Shown: positions 51,001 through 61,402 of the stretch, one piece after another
Position numbering within the stretch: position 1 is the first letter of the stretch
Layout of the letters: the number at the start of each line of letters is the position of its first letter
The notes under the pieces: generated by a model
Databases searched by the model: none
What the model saw: only the letters and a program-made list of their open reading frames with translations
What the model was told of the DNA's origin: nothing
Made by a program: the position numbers and the translations under genes
Origin: Paracentrotus lividus
Lineage: Eukaryota; Echinodermata; Echinoidea; Camarodonta; Echinidae
Direction: 5' to 3'
NCBI GenBank assembly: GCA_940671915.1
Contig: CALNVZ010002974.1
Span: 24,069,752-24,133,751, forward strand
DNA length: 64,000 bases

Positions 51001-51757
51001 CCCAGAATTTGTGAAAGGCACTGGAAATACCTCTCTTGAAGCTAAATTTATGGGCCACAGCAAAACAACATGTCTCACAACGGACAGCTTCGGGCATCAT
51101 CGGGCTACGTAGAGTGAGATTATGACTTAACCAGATGGAGCGATGGGTGGAATATACAAGGCATTACATAAGGTGATGAAATAAGGTAGTGCAAAACACC
51201 TGTTACCGGGTAAGCATCCATGGTGTCGAATTACATATGAAAGTTCGCCACTCACCGTCTTTAAAGCGAAATCCCTGTTAAGTCATGAGATTGAATAGAA
51301 TCCACATTCTATTATGTGTAGATTTATTGTTATTATTATTTTTGGCGGGTGGGAGGGGGTGACTAGTATTACTATCTATAAATCTGTGTTTCAAAACCGA
51401 CATGAGTTAACATCTTTTCTTCGACCCCTTGCAATCTTTCATAATCATTTTCAGATCCCGGGAGGCACAGCCCCGACCAGTGTATGGCTTGGTGCCCATG
51501 ATACTATCTCCGAGAGCATGTTCGAATGGACCGATGGAACCTCGTTCGACTTCTCAATGTGGGCACCGAACCAACCCAGTGATTCTGGTTCGGGAGAGGA
51601 TTGTGGTCAGATAAGATCCGATTTTGGAAGCAAGTGGAATGACCAGCCCTGTGACAGCACTTCCATCTACTACATCATATGCAAAATGCCAATTTGGTAT
51701 CTGAGAGGATCTGTTACTACCAGCCGGTTACAGCACAACAATATCAAAAATGCTTAA
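43446..51757 (+). CDS. C-type lectin copy 1 (echinoidin-like); exon 1 disrupted
   Basis: By alignment with copy 2 the exons are 43446-43662, 46851-47028 and 51455-51757. Exon 1 gives a good signal peptide (MALSKQTAWLLCCLVFIMV), but the conserved CCCPTLWTAYKQ region is replaced by a GC-rich block. In the frame needed for exon 2 a TAG sits at 43634-43636, where copy 2 has the conserved Trp codon. Exons 2 and 3 are open and join in phase 0. They show the lectin fold: TWHEAESFC, GHLVSIHS, VWLGAHD, FEWTDGTSFDF, WAPNQPSDS, EDCGQIR, WNDQPC and YIICK. The sugar-motif position is QPS, whereas copy 2 has QPD. The ancestral stop after CKMPIW is lost (TAG to TAT), adding 19 residues. The product would be a secreted Ca-dependent lectin, perhaps of coelomocytes. 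With this exon 1 it cannot be made, so it is a pseudogene or uses another first exon. Confidence 0.75.
43523..43640 (+). other. GC-rich foreign-looking block inside lectin exon 1
   Basis: From CTCGTCGACATGGTCGAGAC to about GCGCCAGCCTAGGAT the sequence is far more GC-rich than anything around it and about 80 bases longer than the matching interval in copy 2 (roughly 56418-56489). It replaces the start of the lectin domain. Origin unknown. Confidence 0.6.
44867..45033. repeat. 167-nt imperfect hairpin
   Basis: TATATTGACTGCTTT at 44867 pairs with AAAGCAGTCAATATA at the end. ACATGGTCGTTTCTA pairs with TAGAAACGACCAATGT, GGAATCTCCGAATCT with AGATGCGGAGATTCC, and TATAACCC with GGGTTATA at the tip. 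It is probably a small nested MITE; a precursor RNA is a less likely alternative. Confidence 0.75.
45074..45721. mobile_element. Palindromic mariner-type MITE nested in 44079-45923
   Basis: The left end CAGTGCGCCCAAAAAGAACT and right end AGTTCTTTTTGGGACGCACTG are inverse. The arms continue with TTACCCTGCGCAGGAATTCA and its inverse, and GGTGCAAAATGAATAGTGAA with TTCACTATTCATTTTGCACC. It is inserted in a (TA)n tract, so the exact target duplication cannot be read. Confidence 0.88.
47553..50836. mobile_element. Tc1-like element with Sleeping Beauty-type ends, 3.28 kb
   Basis: The left end CAGTTGACGCCAGAAGTTTA, then CATACACC, is mirrored by GTTTGTGTAAACTTATGGCC, then TCAACTG, with TA on each side. 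The end sequence is of the kind known from fish Tc1-like elements. The paralogous position in copy 2 (about 59338-59350) lacks it, so insertion followed the duplication. No transposase frame is present. Instead it carries a GGGGCGCCAAATTGACC minisatellite. Confidence 0.85.
48885..50190 (+). repeat. Minisatellite, unit about 25-30 bp (GGGGCGCCAAATTGACCTTA)
   Basis: Several dozen imperfect units of GGGGCGCCAAATTGACC or GATCTTAAACTAAG type run across 48885-49615 and 49900-50190. They are separated by about 280 bp holding two GCGCTTCGCGCTCG words and unrelated AT-rich sequence. The units vary in spacing, so the array is old or gene-converted. Confidence 0.9.
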
Positions 51758-52507
51758 ATTAAGCGATAATTACCTATAAATTGCTTTACAGAGCTTCTAG
51801 TTTATTTAAAGTCATGAGATGTCTGGTGTTGCTCGTTTTTTTTTTTTATATATATGTTTAAGAATGTCCAAGATAAAATATGATTCATTATTTAGATTTG
51901 TTTGTCCGAAGGTTCATAAATCTTAATCTTACGTATAGGAATTTTGCAGACGCCGACAAACAAAACTTCTAACGATATTTCATTTTCGGACAACCTAATC
52001 ATCATAGATGAAGGTCAGACCACAAAAACATGGTAATGAGCCTCCAACATTGTAAAACATTCCTAAAGTTTTTCGTTGAGGTTATTGTTTTAACTATAGC
52101 GTTTATAAAAAACAGGCCCATCAGCATCATCAACTATCTGTTATAAAAAAAAATGACAATTTGCAAAAGGCTATAGTAGACGTGACTGTAACGTATACCC
52201 CATTTAAATCCGACAATGTTTGTTTGTTTGTTTTTTTTTTTTTCGAGAAGTTAAGAGAAAAGAATCACACAAAATGTGGCAATGGAGGCAAATAATAGGA
52301 CAACAAACAAAAATGTAACAACAATTTATATCCCAATAAATTCATATTGGGATAATTTGAGGAGGTACAATAAGCTCCATCTGATCACCATTCACTGCGA
52401 AATACCTGATAATAACACTGAATAGCTGTAATAAAATATTTGTATTGCTTCTCAGAATACATATTGCTATTAATTTGTTTGTTATAAATGCAGCCTTTAG
52501 TGCAAAT

Positions 52508-52542
<35 letters not shown>

Positions 52543-52970
52543 TGTTTGTTTGTGTTAATGTGTGTGTTTGTGTGTGTGTTTGTTTGTGTATGTGTGTGTT
52601 TGTGTGTTTGTGTGTGTGTTTGTGTGTTTGATTGTTTGTTTGTTTGTTTGTTTGTGTGTGTGTGTGTGTTTTTGTTTGTTTGTTTGTGTGTTTGTGTACA
52701 TAATAAAAAAATGAAAATATAATTTTTATAAGACTGGAAAAGTTTATTTTGGCTGGTAACCAGGTTCGATATAATGTATCTATTTCGATTGTGATTGCTA
52801 AATTCCTAAGTAGGCCCGTTTGTATCTGTCTTGTAGTAATGTAGTTATTTCAGTCATATGTCATTTTAAGCGCATAAAGACATTAGACAAATGTATTATG
52901 CGCTATATAAGAAGTTCATATTATTACTATTATTTTGTTTAAAACACAACCGCTGTTTACTATAGGGCAA
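51758..52970. other. Lectin copy-1 3' flank and GT repeat
   Basis: The 3' sequence aligns with that downstream of copy 2. AATAAA near 52433 could be a poly(A) signal. A GT/GTTT compound repeat follows at 52509-52698. No further exon is seen. Confidence 0.5.
52509..52698. repeat. (GT)n/(GTTT)n compound microsatellite
   Basis: GTGTGTGT tracts interspersed with TTTGTTTG units. Confidence 0.95.
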
Positions 52971-54792
52971 GTCCAAGCTATTTTGCGCGATAACAAACGG
53001 GACATTCAGAGCCAAAATAGGGCTTGTTTGAAAAATGTTGAATTAAATCTCTATCCTTAGGAATATTCTTGAAGGTACCCAGAATCTTCAACAAAAACAT
53101 AAAATATAATTGAAATAACTAAATTCATAATTAATTTATGATCATTTATTTGTCGGTAACAAACGGGACCAGAAAAAATTGTGTTTTCGAATTTTGACTT
53201 TGTTCACATAATATGTGGATATGTGATGAGGATAAGACTATGCAAGTTGGATCTACTTTTAACTCTGAATTTAAAAAGTAGATCCAAACTTGCAAAGTCT
53301 TATTATCTTAAACATGTAATGAACATTGTTAGGAAATTTTTTAACGTTAATAAAACTTCGAGTTTTCTGGCAAGGTCAAGTTTTAAAAAATATGTCTGGT
53401 AACAAATGGGACAGGTAACACACGGGAAAATTATTCCCTATAATATATTACATTAAACATTTGGTGTAGCCAACATCTTTTTAAAAAATCTCTCTGATAA
53501 AACAAAAGAAACATAATACAAAACAGAAATGTAAAAACAAAAAATTATTTTGTTTCATTTCTAAAGGTGGGAGGGTAACAAAAATGCATGATTCTACATC
53601 AGCTCAGTAACTTTTGTGAGACTATTTCTGAGACCTGAATATTTTAAGTCTAAAAATATTTGAAAAAACTAAGTGCTAGGTACGTGATATTTTCATCAGA
53701 GTTAGCCAAGGTAGGTACTCCCAGATAAAAAGCAAAATTGCTCCGACAGTCGCAAATCATACATTAAAAAAAGTTCAATGTTTCATTTAGCATGTACATG
53801 ACTTAAAACTCACTTTAAAATCTCAGAAAGCGCAAAAAAAAAACAGCTAAAACAGCTCACTTACCGTGTTGAAAATTTTAATGAGAAAGCTGTCTCTGCA
53901 TGAGCTATCGATAGTCCATATACGATAGGGCTTCTGTACAGCAGGCACGGGACATGCCGACACGCGTGGAAAACGAGAGAAATTCACGGAAAAATCAAAG
54001 GAGGACCGTTTGACTGTTACTTTGACAAGCCATTTCTATGCCTCTAAAATCAAATTGTTTGTTTATATGGGGGCGTTGTATCAAGGACGTATGGATAGAC
54101 ACATAAATAAACGGCCATAAATGCCAAAGTCTGTGATTTAACGACATTTGTTGCCACTCAAAATATAGGGGAAAAAAACAAGGTAAGTTTCGATAACAAT
54201 GCCTCAAAATGAGTACTAGCACTTTGTAACATTTTCAGGGGAAAATTTCTGGGTTTAGGAGGTTGATAATGACTTTTTCCGTTCGTTACACTCGTAGACA
54301 TGACTTAGGCCTATATATAATCAATAATTCTGGGGCAATTACAAAATCGAAAAAAACTCACGAAAACCTTGACGCTGCATTCGCTTTTCCCAGGCGATAT
54401 CGGAAGTGTCTTTTGTTCTCGAGATACCGATTTTTGTGTACCTATTTGCATGTGTGCGCGAGAGCGCCATCTTGCGTTTGTGGGGGTACCTAGCCAAGGA
54501 ATTATAAAAACAGAAAATACATACTTTTTGGTTGTACTCCTATGACAAACCTCTTTTTTTTTTAATGGTTGAAAATAGCATTTTTAATGCATTATATTTA
54601 TTTTTGTCATGAATATTAATGAGCCTTGTGACTTCATATGACCTTGAAATGACTTTTTGACCTCATTTGCATTAAGTTCATTTCATACCCTTTATGGTGA
54701 TAAATGACACATTATGACACACTTTACACCAAAATGGTCAAAAAGTAGAAAAATCACCAACTTGGGAACAAATAGCGTGAACTTGCCCTATA
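52971..54792. mobile_element. 1.82-kb element with TAGGGCAAGT ends and TAACAAACGGGAC motifs
   Basis: The left end TATAGGGCAAGTCCAAGCTA, then TTTT, and right end AAATAGCGTGAACTTGCCCT, then ATA, are inverted repeats of about 25 bp. TAACAAACGGGAC occurs at 52991-53003 and 53157-53169, with variants TAACAAATGGGAC at 53400 and TAACACACGGGAA at 53417, all in one orientation. The frame at 54263-54493 is not recognisable. It lies between the two lectin units. Confidence 0.75.
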
Positions 54793-54814
54793 GGAACCAT
54801 CCAACTCTTGTGTA

Positions 54815-54897
54815 AAGTCATTACACAACACTTGTCGTTTAAAGTTTTATAAACTGTTGTTTAAAGAACAATTTTTTTACACAGCGTTTTAACAGTG
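54815..54897. mobile_element. Fragment of the GTTGTTTAAA element family
   Basis: The phrases ACTTGTCGTTTAAAG, ACTGTTGTTTAAAGAAC and TTTTAACAGTG match the motif and end of the element at 63275-63752. Only one end is present. Confidence 0.55.
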
Positions 54898-56304
54898 TAT
54901 ATGTATACTGTAAAGTGCTTAAAGAAGTTTTCAATAGGCGGTCATGCTATAAATATTAAATTATTATCATTTTAGATTAATGAGGTAAGATTATACCTTT
55001 GTCCCCAGTTATAATTATTGGGCTGATACCTTCAATGCACATCAGATTCAGCTCCTTTTGCTTGACACCGCTTGATAAGCAAACAAACCGGTTCACTAAT
55101 TTTATGCACACTTTTTAACAAAGATATTTCTTGACATCCCGAAAGCTTGCCCCACATAACAACAAATAATGTATGCAGACTGCATTCCAAATATTTCACT
55201 CATTAATAACAAGTTGCCTGAATACATCGTTTCGAATACAGAACATTTTTGTATCATAAACTTATGAAAGGGAAGCAAGTGCCTACTAAAAAGGCCTCGA
55301 AAACATATTACTTCCATGATGTGCAAGGCTTATAAGTGTATACACATCTAAATCAGACACAAGTCGCCGAGAAAATTCAGCACAGTGTCTAGGAAATCAG
55401 CAAAATAATAAAAATTGTCTTATTTGGGGGGGGGGGGGATTTTTTTTCTGAATTTTCAATGATTTTTGTATGCTTGTAAAAAAAAAAAGAGTAGAAATGA
55501 TTATATTAGGGGAAATCCTTCAAAATGGATTGTTTTGCTGGAATCTTTGACTCTTTTCTGGCGACTTGTGTATGATTTCGATATGATGAGTCACATAAAT
55601 AACGGATGTTTATACCGATTAAATGAATCACTTGACTCAAGATCATTGTGCCAACCAACGAACCTAGAGGGCGACAACACAAAACTGATTGTGTTGTCGC
55701 CCTCTACGTTCGTTGGTGCCAAACTTCAAAGGACCTAGCATGTTGTTGTTGTTTGGTTGGTTTTAACGGCGCATGTCATTCAATTTTGAATATTCACGCC
55801 AAGTTAAGGGTCCATTAGCCTAATTCCTTACCCATAGGGTTATGTGTTAAAATTGAAAATGCAAAAAATCTTCAAAAATAACTGTTTATAATGAGAATAT
55901 TTAAACTCATGCTACAAGTAGGTAGTAATGTTATCTTTACCTCATCAAAGTATGAAGTGACATTCTTCCGCTCATGTTTTATTAAATCAGCCTGGAATGA
56001 GACTATAGCAGATTTAGTGCCATCACGACTTCCGGTCTCTGGTTCTTACACCATGAAATAAGTTCTCCATAAAATTCAACTGGCACTCATTCCAGCTCTC
56101 AAATAGGGCTCATCTGAAGCAGGAATGATTACTCTTTATAAAAGTATAAAATAATTTCTTCCAATATCTATCATTGATTTTATATGAATATTTTTCAAAA
56201 CAATTACATCATCATTGATACGCGCTTGGGGTGTTTCCCGGATTTGATTATGCTAATTAGTGTAATGCAGCCTTCATTCGTCATTTAAAGGTGCGTTAAT
56301 TAAT
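54898..56304. other. Gene-free spacer between lectin units
   Basis: It contains a G run (55426-55438) and a 62-nt hairpin (55655-55716). No exon is supported. The proximal promoter of lectin copy 2 should lie in the last few hundred bases, but no TATA box stands out. Confidence 0.45.
55655..55716. repeat. 62-nt near-perfect hairpin
   Basis: CCAACGAAC, TAGAGGGCGACAACACAA, a loop of about 6 bases (AACTGA), then TTGTGTTGTCGCCCTCTA and GTTCGTTGG. Only one position in the stem appears mismatched. The size would suit a pre-miRNA, but a small MITE is equally possible. Confidence 0.8.
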
Positions 56305-56524
56305 TCACATCTTCACAGTTCGTTTGTGTTCTCGACTCGAGCATTCTTCTTCATCATATCCAGTTTTTTGAAAGATGGCTCTTCGACAGAAAACCACGGT
56401 GCTTTTAATACTGTCTTACATTATCATGGTCACCTGCCCCGTTGAGATCCGGGCAGGTTGTTGTTGTCCAACACTCTGGACTGCTTACAAGCAGAATTGT
56501 TACAGGTTAGTTTACTCGCTACTA

Positions 56525-56551
56525 CGGGGGGGGGGGGGGGGGGGGGGGGGG
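56525..56551. repeat. Poly-G run
   Basis: About 26 G directly downstream of lectin copy-2 exon 1. Copy 1 also has G-rich sequence just after exon 1 (43701-43727), so the run predates the duplication. Confidence 0.9.
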
Positions 56552-56685
56552 TACCCACTCGTTGATTTTTGTTGATGTTGTTGTTGTTGTTATTATTATC
56601 ATTTTTATACAAGACTGAAACATGTTAAATAATGAGCATAAACATTAACTTATCACCCGTATTTTTTAAATTTCTTTTATTGATA

Positions 56686-56757
56686 TTATCTATTTATCTA
56701 TTATTCATTTATTCATTTATTTATTCATTTATTTATTTATTTATTTATTTATTATTA
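56686..56757. repeat. (TTTA)n/(TTCA)n microsatellite
   Basis: TATTTATTTATTCATTTATT units, in copy-2 intron 1. Confidence 0.95.
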
Positions 56758-57338
56758 TTGGGGGTAGGGGAGACAAAAAGAATACCAATTGTTCAGTACA
56801 CTTCTTTGTTTGGTATCCCTTTTTACCTGTCGCTCCCGTCAGCCGATCAGGGTGTCAAGGCTCCAGCCTCCCGTAAGTTCTACCCCGGATACGTTTGTTG
56901 GTATTTAATAATAATTTTATGAATAATAAGGGTTCATTATTGTGACGGCATATAAAACAGGAGCCATGGGAACAGGACGAGGGGCGGGCTCGGTGCCTTT
57001 TTCACTTCACATGTACTAAAACGCTAAAACGGTTATCAGATTAATGCTGTTTAGGCTGTTCAACCCCTCACTCTATTTCCAAAAACGCTCTATGTCCCCT
57101 ATGGAATAAAACAAGATCCCGACTCTGAAATTGCAGTCTCGGATTATATTACAACTATAGGGGTTTTTTCTTAGATGTCTAAATCGATTTCTTAAACTTA
57201 ATATTAATATTATAATTAATCTCTTACAAACGCTTTAAACACCATGAACATCCTTTATTCCTTTTAATATATATATATATATATAGTGAAACGGGCCCCT
57301 TGAATAACGTGCTATGACAGTGAACATCTTTTATTTAG

Positions 57339-57422
57339 TATAGGGCGAAATGAATGAAACAGATGACTCGAAGACTTGAGAGCTACGTTTCGGAGTCATC
57401 TGTTTCATTCAGTTCGCCTATA
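57339..57422. repeat. 84-nt hairpin in copy-2 intron 1
   Basis: TATAGGGCGAAATGAATGAA, then ACAGATGACTC, pairs with GAGTCATCTGTTTCATTC, then AGTTCGCCTATA. The loop is about 22 bases. It is flanked by TA-rich repeats and is a probable tiny MITE. Confidence 0.8.
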
Positions 57423-57888
57423 TTAATATAATATATATATATATAAATATATATATTGTCTTTATTATAAATAAAAAAATTATTTTTCTTCTTCAATTTC
57501 TTCTTGCCCTTCTTCATTTTCCATTTCTCCTCTTTTCCTCTTTTTCTTTCTTCTCTTTTCCCCTCTTCCTCCTCTTCTTCGTCTTCTGAAACTTCACAGA
57601 TTATTTAGCTAAGAGAAAACGTGGCATGAGGCCGAGTCATTTTGCAATAGTTTTACAGTACCATCCATGGGCTACGGTCAGGCGGAGAGAGAGAGCATCG
57701 GGCACCTTGTCTCCATCCATTCACGTGCTGAGCATGATTTCATAACTACTCTTTTCGATTCTTCTCGAATCAAAGAGGTAAACAATTTCTCTAGTTCATT
57801 AATTTCTTATATCGTTTTTATTGAAAGACCCCGAATGGAACGGAAAAGAAGTAGCTAGATTAAACATCAAACGAAAGCTATTGAACTT

Positions 57889-58922
57889 CACTGTCCGTCA
57901 TAAAGGTGGACTATTTTTTTTGCCGCTCTAGTGACATGATTTTGCTCCGGCTTTAATTTCTTGAATATGTTTGTCCCTGCTTTCAATTTTCGGGACCCTG
58001 GCTATGTCTTGAACAAACATATTTTGAACATTCTCCCAATCCTTCACGGGGATATTTTTTTCAAAAAAAGTTTTGTCAACCCCCATGATGCCCATTTTTG
58101 TCATTTTTTATCATTTTTGGGCCCCTTTTTGTTTACCCAGCCGATCAAGCCGCTCAGTTCTACCTGCAGGAAACGCGGCTGATGACGTGTATTGTTTATA
58201 TTGGTTTTTAAGTTAAATCTAGATTTATGGGGAAGGCTTAGGTTCCCTTGTATAGGGGAGGGGTTGAAGAAGGTGTGATTGGTAAAAATTCGGAATACTT
58301 TATTCCACCTTTACGCTGAAAACAAAGAATACTATAAAAATAAAGAATTATAGAAAACAACCTTTAGCTATTAATTATGATCAGTTTCCCCTAATTTTCT
58401 TTTTAGCCTTGATTACAAGGTTGCAAATGGTAACTATAGATAATATCTTATTTTGATTTATGTTTGGATGAAATTTTACAATACAATTTAGGGAAGATAA
58501 AAATTTCCAAGGTGTAAAAATGAATAACATCAATGTTGAACCCCTTTCAAAATAATTTTGACCCCTCCCCTAGACAAAAGAGTCGAGCCTGTTACGATAA
58601 AACTAGATTGGACTTGACGAACAATAACAACTTTACACCTCATACGTGTTTCCTTGGGGTAGGACTTGGGGGGGGGGGGCTTGGTGGGTGGCGTAAACAA
58701 TAAGGGGCCCCAAAAATAAGAAAATATGACGAAAATGGCCATCTTCGGGGGTGACAAACTTTTTGGAAGAAAAATCCCCGGGAGGGGTTGAGGGAACTTC
58801 CAAGATATAGCCAGGATCCCGGAAAGTGAAAGCGGTGACAAACACATTCAAGAAATTAAAGCCGGAGCATTCTAATGTGGCTGGAGCCAGAAAGAAATAT
58901 TCCACCTTTATGACGAACAGTG
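57889..58922. mobile_element. CACTG-ended foldback element in copy-2 intron 2
   Basis: The left end CACTGTCCGTCATAAAGGTG and right end CACCTTTATGACGAACAGTG are inverse. The arms extend through CTCCGGCTTTAATTTCTTGA, TGTTTGTC, GGGACCCTGGCTATGTCTTG and the CCCCATGATGCCC/GGCCATCTTCGGGG region. The centre (about 58200-58560) is unpaired. Copy 1 lacks it (47130-47160), so it arrived after the duplication. Minus-strand frames within it are arm artefacts. Confidence 0.85.
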
Positions 58923-59675
58923 TACATAACATGTTGATCTGAAGCGTTTTCATTGATTGTGCAGAAAGTATTTTCTTCCGAAAGATTCGAAATTGGGAGC
59001 TTCGAAAATGATTCTTGATTTTCTCTCTCCTTCCAAACGGGCCTGAATAACTGCGTTAGTGAATGACGTATGCCATTAGTGTGGAATGCGATAGCCGAAT
59101 GGTGTGATTGAGTGTGCCCTTAAAAAGATTCGATTCCACAGCTGGGCCTATTTTTGTGGAATCAAATCATACCTGACCGAAAGCCAGACAGTTTAATAAT
59201 TCGAGACGTGTGGCATGTCATTATCCACCCGCGCTATGAAATCATAGGCATTAGGGGGGGGGGGAGGGGCAGCCTGGTTACGATAATCTTTTCATGAATA
59301 CTGATATGAAAAATAAATTTCATTTTATGTGTATTTATAGATTATATGTTGTGTATACTTATTTTCATCGATGTTGTATACACTCGTTACGAGATATTAA
59401 AGTGCATGTATTCTTGTCGATATTTGCGGGACCGGGCAGTGCAGAATTTTTTAGGTCCTACATATAATAATTTAAAGAGCTGGGGTCATGATCCTGGGGT
59501 AGTGAGCTTTCTTAGGGAGTGGATCATGATTTGCTGACCCCAGAACTTGTGAAAGGCACTTTAAATACCTCTCTTGAAGCTAAATTTATAGGCCACAGCA
59601 AAACATCCTGTCCCACGACGAACAGCTTCAGGTATCATCGGACAAAGGAAAGTGAGATTATAATGACTTTTTAAT

Positions 59676-59879
59676 AAGGGCCTGTCCCACAGGCGGCGAT
59701 CGTTGTGGCGACAACCTGATAATTTCATAATTATAAGGAGTTCGTCTTTAAAAAGGCGATTATAAACCTACATACGACTCTATCTAAGCTAGGCTACAAC
59801 AACAACTTGCTACCACACTCATAACAGCAAGATCGCCAGTTGTCACAACAACGATCGCCTCCAGTGGGACAGCCCCTTT
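59676..59879. mobile_element. 204-bp inverted-repeat MITE (GGGGCTGTCCCAC ends)
   Basis: AAGGGCCTGTCCCACAGGCG, then GCGATCGTTGT, is mirrored by ACAACGATCGCCTCCAGTGG, then GACAGCCCCTTT. Copy 1 has the empty site (ATTATGACTTAACCAGATGG near 51119), so this is a clean post-duplication insertion. Confidence 0.88.
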
Positions 59880-60185
59880 GACCAGATGGAGCGATGGGTG
59901 GAATATAGGCATTACATAAGGCAATAAAAATCAGGTGATGGAAAACACCTGCTACTGGGTTAGCATCTCAAATTGCCCATGAAAGTTCGCTACTCACTGT
60001 CTTTAAAGCGAAATCCCTGTTGAGATCATGAGATTGAATAGAATTCACACACTCTAAAAACTGAAGTGCTAATTTATCGGTGCTCGTATAGTGACTACAC
60101 TTGAAGTGCTAAATCAGCACCTGATGTGCAGTTTTACCACTTACCCGAGTGCTAAGTTACCAACAAAAAAATGTACAATGTTGGT

Positions 60186-60253
60186 TTGGGATTCGAACCG
60201 GGTTCACCTAGATATGGAAGAGTACTGCTAACGTTACCAATAGACCAACGGAG
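60186..60253 (-). other. tRNA-like sequence inside 60050 element (minus strand)
   Basis: Read on the minus strand it has an A-box-like TGGTCTATTGGT (60237-60248) and a consensus B box GGTTCGAATCC (60189-60199). The acceptor stem does not close convincingly, so it is a tRNA-derived promoter relic rather than a tRNA gene. Confidence 0.65.
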
Positions 60254-60339
60254 ATCTCCCTAACTTACTTGAATTATATTATATTATATGAGGAAAGTTC
60301 ATCGTGAAACAATATGATCTGCTATCAATCGTGAGATCG

Positions 60340-60402
60340 GAATTGGTCTAACGTGCTCTTAACGCTTTCTCATCCAGGGGACCCAGGTTCGAATCCCAAC
60401 GA
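60340..60402 (+). other. tRNA-like sequence inside 60050 element (plus strand)
   Basis: TTGGTCTAACGTGC (A-box-like, near 60343) and GGTTCGAATCC (B box, 60386-60396). It faces the minus-strand copy at 60186-60253 as the other arm of the element's palindrome. Confidence 0.65.
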
Positions 60403-61402
60403 AGTCACGCCATTTTTGCCCTATTTTTGCTGAAAGTTCAGCTCACCGGAACGTGCTAAAACAACACTTGGAGTGCAGTTAAAACAGCACTTTGAGTGCA
60501 GTCACTATACAAGCTCATAAAAAGTGCTAATTTCAGCCTCTGAAGTGCTTAAAAGAGCACTTCAGTTTTTAGAGTGCATTCTATTATGTGTAATTCTTTG
60601 GAGGGGGTAAAATAGTATTATCATCTTAAATATGTGTTTCACAAACGACATGAGTTAACATCTTTTCTTCGACCACTTCCAATCTTTCATAATCATTTTC
60701 AGATCCCGGGAGGCACCAGCCCCGACCAGTGTATGGCTTGGTGCCCATGACACCACTTCCGAGGCTGAGTTCGAGTGAGCGATGAACCTCGTTCAACTTC
60801 TCAATGTGGGCACCGAACCAACCTGATGATTCTGGTTCGAGAGAGGATTGCGGTCAGATAAGATCTGATTATGGCTACAAGTGGAATGACCAGCCCTGTG
60901 ACAGCACTTTCCATCACTACATCATATGCAAAATGCCAATTTGGTAGAAACTTCACTCTGACAGCATCATGTACATACCAGCCAGTTGCAGCACAACAAT
61001 AGCAATAAGGATAACTTTAGCGTTAATTATGCTTAAATTATTTCTCTCCAGGACGTCCAGTTTTAAATAAGCTCATGTCTTCATGAAATAGTCGGGTGCT
61101 TCTCATACGTGGACGATATAGGTTGTAGACTGTCCAAGATAAAATATGGTTCATTACTTAGATTTGTTCTCGAAGGTTCATAAATCAAGAAGTAGATAGG
61201 ATTCGTATTAAAATCCGAAAACGAATAGGTTCATTATTTCGAAGGTTCATTGGGTCGAACATGAAATAGGGTTCAAGAGTCTTTAAGAACACTCTTATAT
61301 TTTCGGACCAACGACCTTCGGAATACACGAAACTAAATTTATCTTAGTAGTTATGAACCCAATTTCATTTTTTAAACCAACGGAGCTTTATCCGACAAAC
61401 CA

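Larger units (their letters stand above)
43365..52495 (+). repeat. Segmental duplication, unit 1 (lectin copy 1)
   Basis: The unit shares exons, introns and 3' flank with 56305-64000 in the same orientation, starting at CACATCTTCACAG and continuing past the lectin to GCTTCTCAGAATACATATTG near 52449-52468. Unit 1 carries two insertions that unit 2 lacks (44079-45923 and 47553-50836). Confidence 0.85.
60050..60576. mobile_element. CACTC-ended element with AGTGCT motifs and two tRNA-like cores
   Basis: The left end CACTCTAAAAACTGAAGTGC and right end GCACTTCAGTTTTTAGAGTG are perfect inverse copies. Near both ends AGTGCT and AGCACT recur many times. CA is duplicated on each side, and the empty site in copy 1 (GAATCCACATTCTATT near 51296-51311) reconstructs exactly with one CA. 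The middle carries two tRNA-like sequences in opposite orientation. Nothing is encoded. Confidence 0.88.
56375..60947 (+). pseudogene. C-type lectin copy 2 (echinoidin-like), pseudogene
   Basis: Exons are 56375-56505, 57600-57777 and 60703-60947. Exon 1 is clean: signal peptide MALRQKTTVLLILSYIIMVT, then CCCPTLWTAYKQNCYR and a GTTAGT donor in phase 2. Exon 2 has the same 178-nt length as in copy 1 and open flanks, but the fourth full codon is TAA (57610-57612) where copy 1 has TAC; a Cys codon region also changes (SFCNSFT). Exon 3 has an extra C in GGCACCAGCCCC and a net 2-base loss in the FEWTDGTS segment, which place stops in all translations from the ancestral frame. Its sugar motif would be QPD, the form often linked to galactose binding, and it keeps the TAG after CKMPIW. 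As read it makes no full lectin; a short secreted peptide of about 48 residues is the most it could encode. Confidence 0.8.

Noticed and set aside
58530-58953. Two minus-strand frames of about 105 codons
   Set aside because: They lie inside the inverted arms of the 57889-58922 foldback element.
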